DNA of 64,000 nucleotides, from the NCBI GenBank assembly GCA_003220615.1, contig QHTB01000127.1:33004-97003 (forward strand), in the 5' to 3' direction. Below the pieces are notes generated by a model. It was given only the letters and a program-made list of their open reading frames with translations. It had not been told where the DNA came from and searched no databases. A program made the translations under genes and the position numbers. Each line of letters opens with the position of its first letter. Within the stretch, counting starts at the first letter, position 1. Positions 61,956 through 64,000 of the stretch are shown one piece after another. This DNA comes from Candidatus Rokuibacteriota bacterium (GTDB lineage: Bacteria > Methylomirabilota > Methylomirabilia > Rokubacteriales > CSP1-6).

Positions 61956-62314
61956 CCGAGCGCCCGCTTCGCGACACGCCCGGCATGCCGCGCGACCAGG
62001 AAGGTCCGGTCTTCCGTGAGCCGTGGGAGGCCCAGGCCTTCGGCATGGCCGTGATGCTGCACGAGCGCGGTCACTTCACGTGGATGGAGTGGACCAAGCG
62101 CCTGGCCACCGAGATCGCGGCCGCGCGCGCTCGTGGCGAGCACGACGACGGTTCGAGGTACTACCACTACTGGCTCGCCGCCCTCGAAAAACTCGTCGCC
62201 GAGAAACATCTGGTCGCGAAAGACGAGCTCTCGACCCGCAAGCACGAGTGGGACGTCGCCGCACGGTCGACGCCCCACGGCCAGCCGATCACGCTTCCCG
62301 GCCGCTCCGCCTGA
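61952..62314 (+). CDS. Nitrile hydratase accessory (activator) protein
   Basis: A 120-residue protein resembling the N-terminal half of the beta subunit (FREPWEAQAFGMAVMLHERGHFTWMEWTKRLATEI, YYHYWLAALEKLVAEKHLV). Such proteins (P14K/NhlE type) swap with the alpha subunit to insert cobalt. Its stop abuts the convergent SRPBCC gene. Confidence 0.9.
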   Translation: MTERPLRDTPGMPRDQEGPVFREPWEAQAFGMAVMLHERGHFTWMEWTKRLATEIAAARARGEHDDGSRYYHYWLAALEKLVAEKHLVAKDELSTRKHEWDVAARSTPHGQPITLPGRSA

Positions 62315-62719
62315 TCAGGCGCGGCGACGTCTGAGGTACTTCTTCCAGGGTTGCCAGTAATAGGTGTGCCAGCCCTTCGTGATGCTCCGCGCGTGAGCGT
62401 CGGGGACGTTCGCGTGGACCATGGCCAGGCGGGCGCCTCGCTGGCGGCGGGAGAAGGCCAGGATGAGCACGGAATCGAGATCGGAGCGCTTCCAGTCCGA
62501 GCCTCGCCACGTCTGCACGATCAGTTTTCCGGGGACGAGCGACAGGAACGTGCCCGTGATGTGGGGCGCCATCTGCATGCGGCCGCCCTTCCGGGCCTGG
62601 ATCTTCGCCTTGCCCCAGCCCCCGCAGGCGGCCGCGTGCTGGCGGGGCGAGAGATAGAGCCGATACAGGCGCTCGGGTGTCGTTCGGAACGTGACCACTT
62701 GCTCGATGGTTCGAGGCAT
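62315..62719 (-). CDS. SRPBCC domain (AHSA1-like) protein
   Basis: A 134-residue START-fold protein (MPRTIEQVVTFRTTPERLYRLYLSPRQHAAA, GRMQMAPHITGTFLSLVPGKLIVQTWRGSDWK, MVHANVPDAHARSITKGWHTYYWQPWKKYL). The Trp-rich end is typical of Aha1-like small proteins. It would bind a hydrophobic ligand; function not known. 11 bp after the Fpg gene's end, same strand. Confidence 0.82.
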   Translation of the reverse strand: MPRTIEQVVTFRTTPERLYRLYLSPRQHAAACGGWGKAKIQARKGGRMQMAPHITGTFLSLVPGKLIVQTWRGSDWKRSDLDSVLILAFSRRQRGARLAMVHANVPDAHARSITKGWHTYYWQPWKKYLRRRRA

Positions 62720-62730
62720 CGAGTTCTCCT

Positions 62731-63564
62731 TTACTTCTGCACGGCCGGCGCCCAGGCCGTCGTCCGACCGCCGATGGTCGCGTGCCGGAGCCTTTCGCCG
62801 CGCGCCGTCGGCACGCCGCGATCCCAGCGATAGTGGAAGAGCCAGCTCTTCGGGAAGCGATCGCCGTCTGATCCGACCCTGATCGCCGTGCGGACGACGG
62901 AGCCGATCCGATACCGAATGCGCGCGGTCTCGCGCGCGGTGAGCGTGTGCGCCCGGCGCCGTGGATCGATGCGCGCCTGGTAGAGCACCTCGTCGGCGAT
63001 CCAGTTGCCGACGCCAGCCGAGAATCCCTGATCGAGCAGCACGGCCTTGATCGGCGCCGTGCGCGGATGCAGCAGCTCGTGAAACTTCCGCGGGGACGGC
63101 AGCTCGTGGAGCGCGTCGAAGCCGAGCAGGCTGATCGGCGGCTCGTTGCGGGGATCGTGACGAAGGCGGATGCGGCCGAGTCGTCGCGCGTCGGTCATCA
63201 CCAGCTCACCGCCGCCGGCGAATTTCATCTGGAGCTTCCAGAAGCGCGGCGGCCACTGCGAGCCGCGGTCCTTATTGCCGCTCGACTTGAGCTTCACGCT
63301 CTTCACCGCCGGCGAGTGGAAGCCGCCGGTCATGCCGAAGTGGAAGATGGGCCACGGCCGGCGGTCGAGCTCCAGCCAGAGATGCTTGCCGCGGCGATGA
63401 ACATCCCGGACCCGGCGACCGAGGAGCGCGCGGCGGACCTGAGCGGGTGAGGCGCCCTGGAAGACGATGCGGTCGTCGGCGCAGCGGACCTCCACGATGC
63501 GCCGGCCGACGGCGACGCGCTGGATGCTCCGGCGCGCCGCCTCGACCTCGGGTAGCTCGGGCAA
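62731..63564 (-). CDS. Fpg/Nei DNA glycosylase without zinc finger
   Basis: A 277-residue glycosylase-lyase. MPELPEVEAARRSI supplies the catalytic Pro2/Glu3, RGKHLWLEL the beta-hairpin Lys and GFSAGVGNWIADEVLYQARIDP the helix-two-turn-helix. The C-terminus HATIGGRTTAWAPAVQK has no cysteines: the four-Cys finger of normal MutM is replaced by a zincless beta-hairpin with the Arg, as in plant Fpg or NEIL1. It removes oxidised bases, though the specificity of zincless forms differs from 8-oxoguanine MutM. Confidence 0.88.
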   Translation of the reverse strand: MPELPEVEAARRSIQRVAVGRRIVEVRCADDRIVFQGASPAQVRRALLGRRVRDVHRRGKHLWLELDRRPWPIFHFGMTGGFHSPAVKSVKLKSSGNKDRGSQWPPRFWKLQMKFAGGGELVMTDARRLGRIRLRHDPRNEPPISLLGFDALHELPSPRKFHELLHPRTAPIKAVLLDQGFSAGVGNWIADEVLYQARIDPRRRAHTLTARETARIRYRIGSVVRTAIRVGSDGDRFPKSWLFHYRWDRGVPTARGERLRHATIGGRTTAWAPAVQK

Positions 63565-63567
63565 AAG

Positions 63568-64000
63568 CTACTTCGCCTTGGCCGCCCAGTCCGCGTGGTA
63601 TTCGATGCCGAGCGCCTTCATCTCGGCCAATTTCTCGCCCCACTGGGCCTTCTGCTTGTCACGGCCGCGCCGCTCGGTGACCTTCTCCCACTCGACGGCC
63701 GCGCTATCGAGCGCTTCCTTGGGCGACTTGCGCTTGGCCAGCGCCTCGGTGATCTCGAACGAGAGCTTGCGCTGGTACTCGTCGGCGGCTGGGATCACGG
63801 GGTCTGGCACGAGGAACGGGAAGGTCGCCTCGATGGCGTCGAGGTACTTGTCGGCGTCGGGGAACGCCTTGCGGAAGATCGGTGAGCGAAGATGCGAGAC
63901 CCGCCATGGGTCCATGATCGTCTTGGCGTCCATAACGATCTTCAGGCTCTGGTCCGGGAGCGAGATGAACTCCAGGACCTTCATGGTGACTTCCTTCTTC
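63568..64000 (-). CDS. C-terminal part of an ABC transporter solute-binding protein (cut by window end)
   Basis: Open frame from the window end (KKEVTMKVLEFISLPDQSLKIV) to a stop at 63568. EYQRKLSFEITEALAKRKSPKEALDSAAVEWEKV is the characteristic C-terminal helix of family 1 sugar-binding proteins. The first Met at 63984 is internal, so the gene begins beyond 64,000. A second family 1 system besides that at 7385. Confidence 0.75.
   Translation of the reverse strand, partial: KKEVTMKVLEFISLPDQSLKIVMDAKTIMDPWRVSHLRSPIFRKAFPDADKYLDAIEATFPFLVPDPVIPAADEYQRKLSFEITEALAKRKSPKEALDSAAVEWEKVTERRGRDKQKAQWGEKLAEMKALGIEYHADWAAKAK

Overview
The window is high-GC (about 70% where I hand-counted), densely coded bacterial chromosome. 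Most operons use short start/stop overlaps (GTGA, ATGA, TGATG). Pal lipoprotein, PEP-CTERM proteins, Tat-type substrates and many ABC, UbiD, MR/MLE and CoA-ligase catabolic genes indicate a metabolically versatile Gram-negative soil or sediment bacterium. The style resembles Rokubacteria/Methylomirabilota-type genomes, but there is no rRNA or other phylogenetic marker here, so that placement is only an inference.

Layout. 1-10.5 kb (+): a catabolic cluster with a luciferase-like monooxygenase (cut by the window edge), a VOC protein, an IS630-type insertion sequence sitting exactly in that gene's stop codon, an amidohydrolase, a UbiD decarboxylase, an MR/MLE enolase-superfamily enzyme and a sugar-type ABC importer without its ATPase. 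10.5-13.9 kb: an MFS exporter divergent from a MarR regulator with a perfect palindrome between them, then a Pal lipoprotein, a PduO-type cobalamin adenosyltransferase and a small Cys-rich protein. 14-15.5 kb (-): a di-haem cytochrome c peroxidase-like protein and a 25-residue membrane peptide with an ideal Shine-Dalgarno.

15.5-28.4 kb is the metabolic centrepiece: hcrC-hcrA-hcrB (4-hydroxybenzoyl-CoA reductase, including the four-cysteine [4Fe-4S] insert), an XRE-cupin regulator, boxC, boxB, a RidA protein, a benzoate-CoA ligase, a PaaK-like ligase and a phosphotransferase. It joins an oxygen-sensitive reductive dehydroxylation to the oxygen-dependent epoxide route of benzoyl-CoA degradation. 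BoxA and BoxD are not in the window.

28.3-36.6 kb holds housekeeping and stress genes: ECF sigma/anti-sigma pair, Nudix, DinB, a ThiS-like sulfur carrier with a C-terminal extension overlapping a TtuA-type tRNA thiolase, EamA exporter, CBS protein, DksA-like protein, thiolase, a 27-residue zinc-ribbon peptide and an amidohydrolase. 36.6-47.3 kb (-) is a signalling block: a FabF-like ketosynthase, two 7TM-GAF-PAS histidine kinases, a soluble kinase-like protein whose phospho-acceptor His is Asp, and a hybrid receiver-kinase-receiver whose last receiver lacks its Asp. About 42.1-47.3 kb has clearly lower GC, and the boundary falls inside one kinase gene. 47.3-53.8 kb: a DUF3108-like protein, PfkB kinase, penicillin acylase, DNA glycosylase Tag, YbaK, VOC and thioesterase genes. 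53.8-55.1 kb: two decayed genes (isocitrate-lyase family and succinate-semialdehyde dehydrogenase). 55.1-56.6 kb: two tandem PEP-CTERM paralogues. 56.7-64 kb: VOC, MFS, FKBP, then an operon of a split TPP-dependent decarboxylase with a Co-type nitrile hydratase and its activator, an SRPBCC protein, a zincless Fpg glycosylase and the C-terminus of another ABC solute-binding protein. I saw no rRNA, tRNA or CRISPR array.
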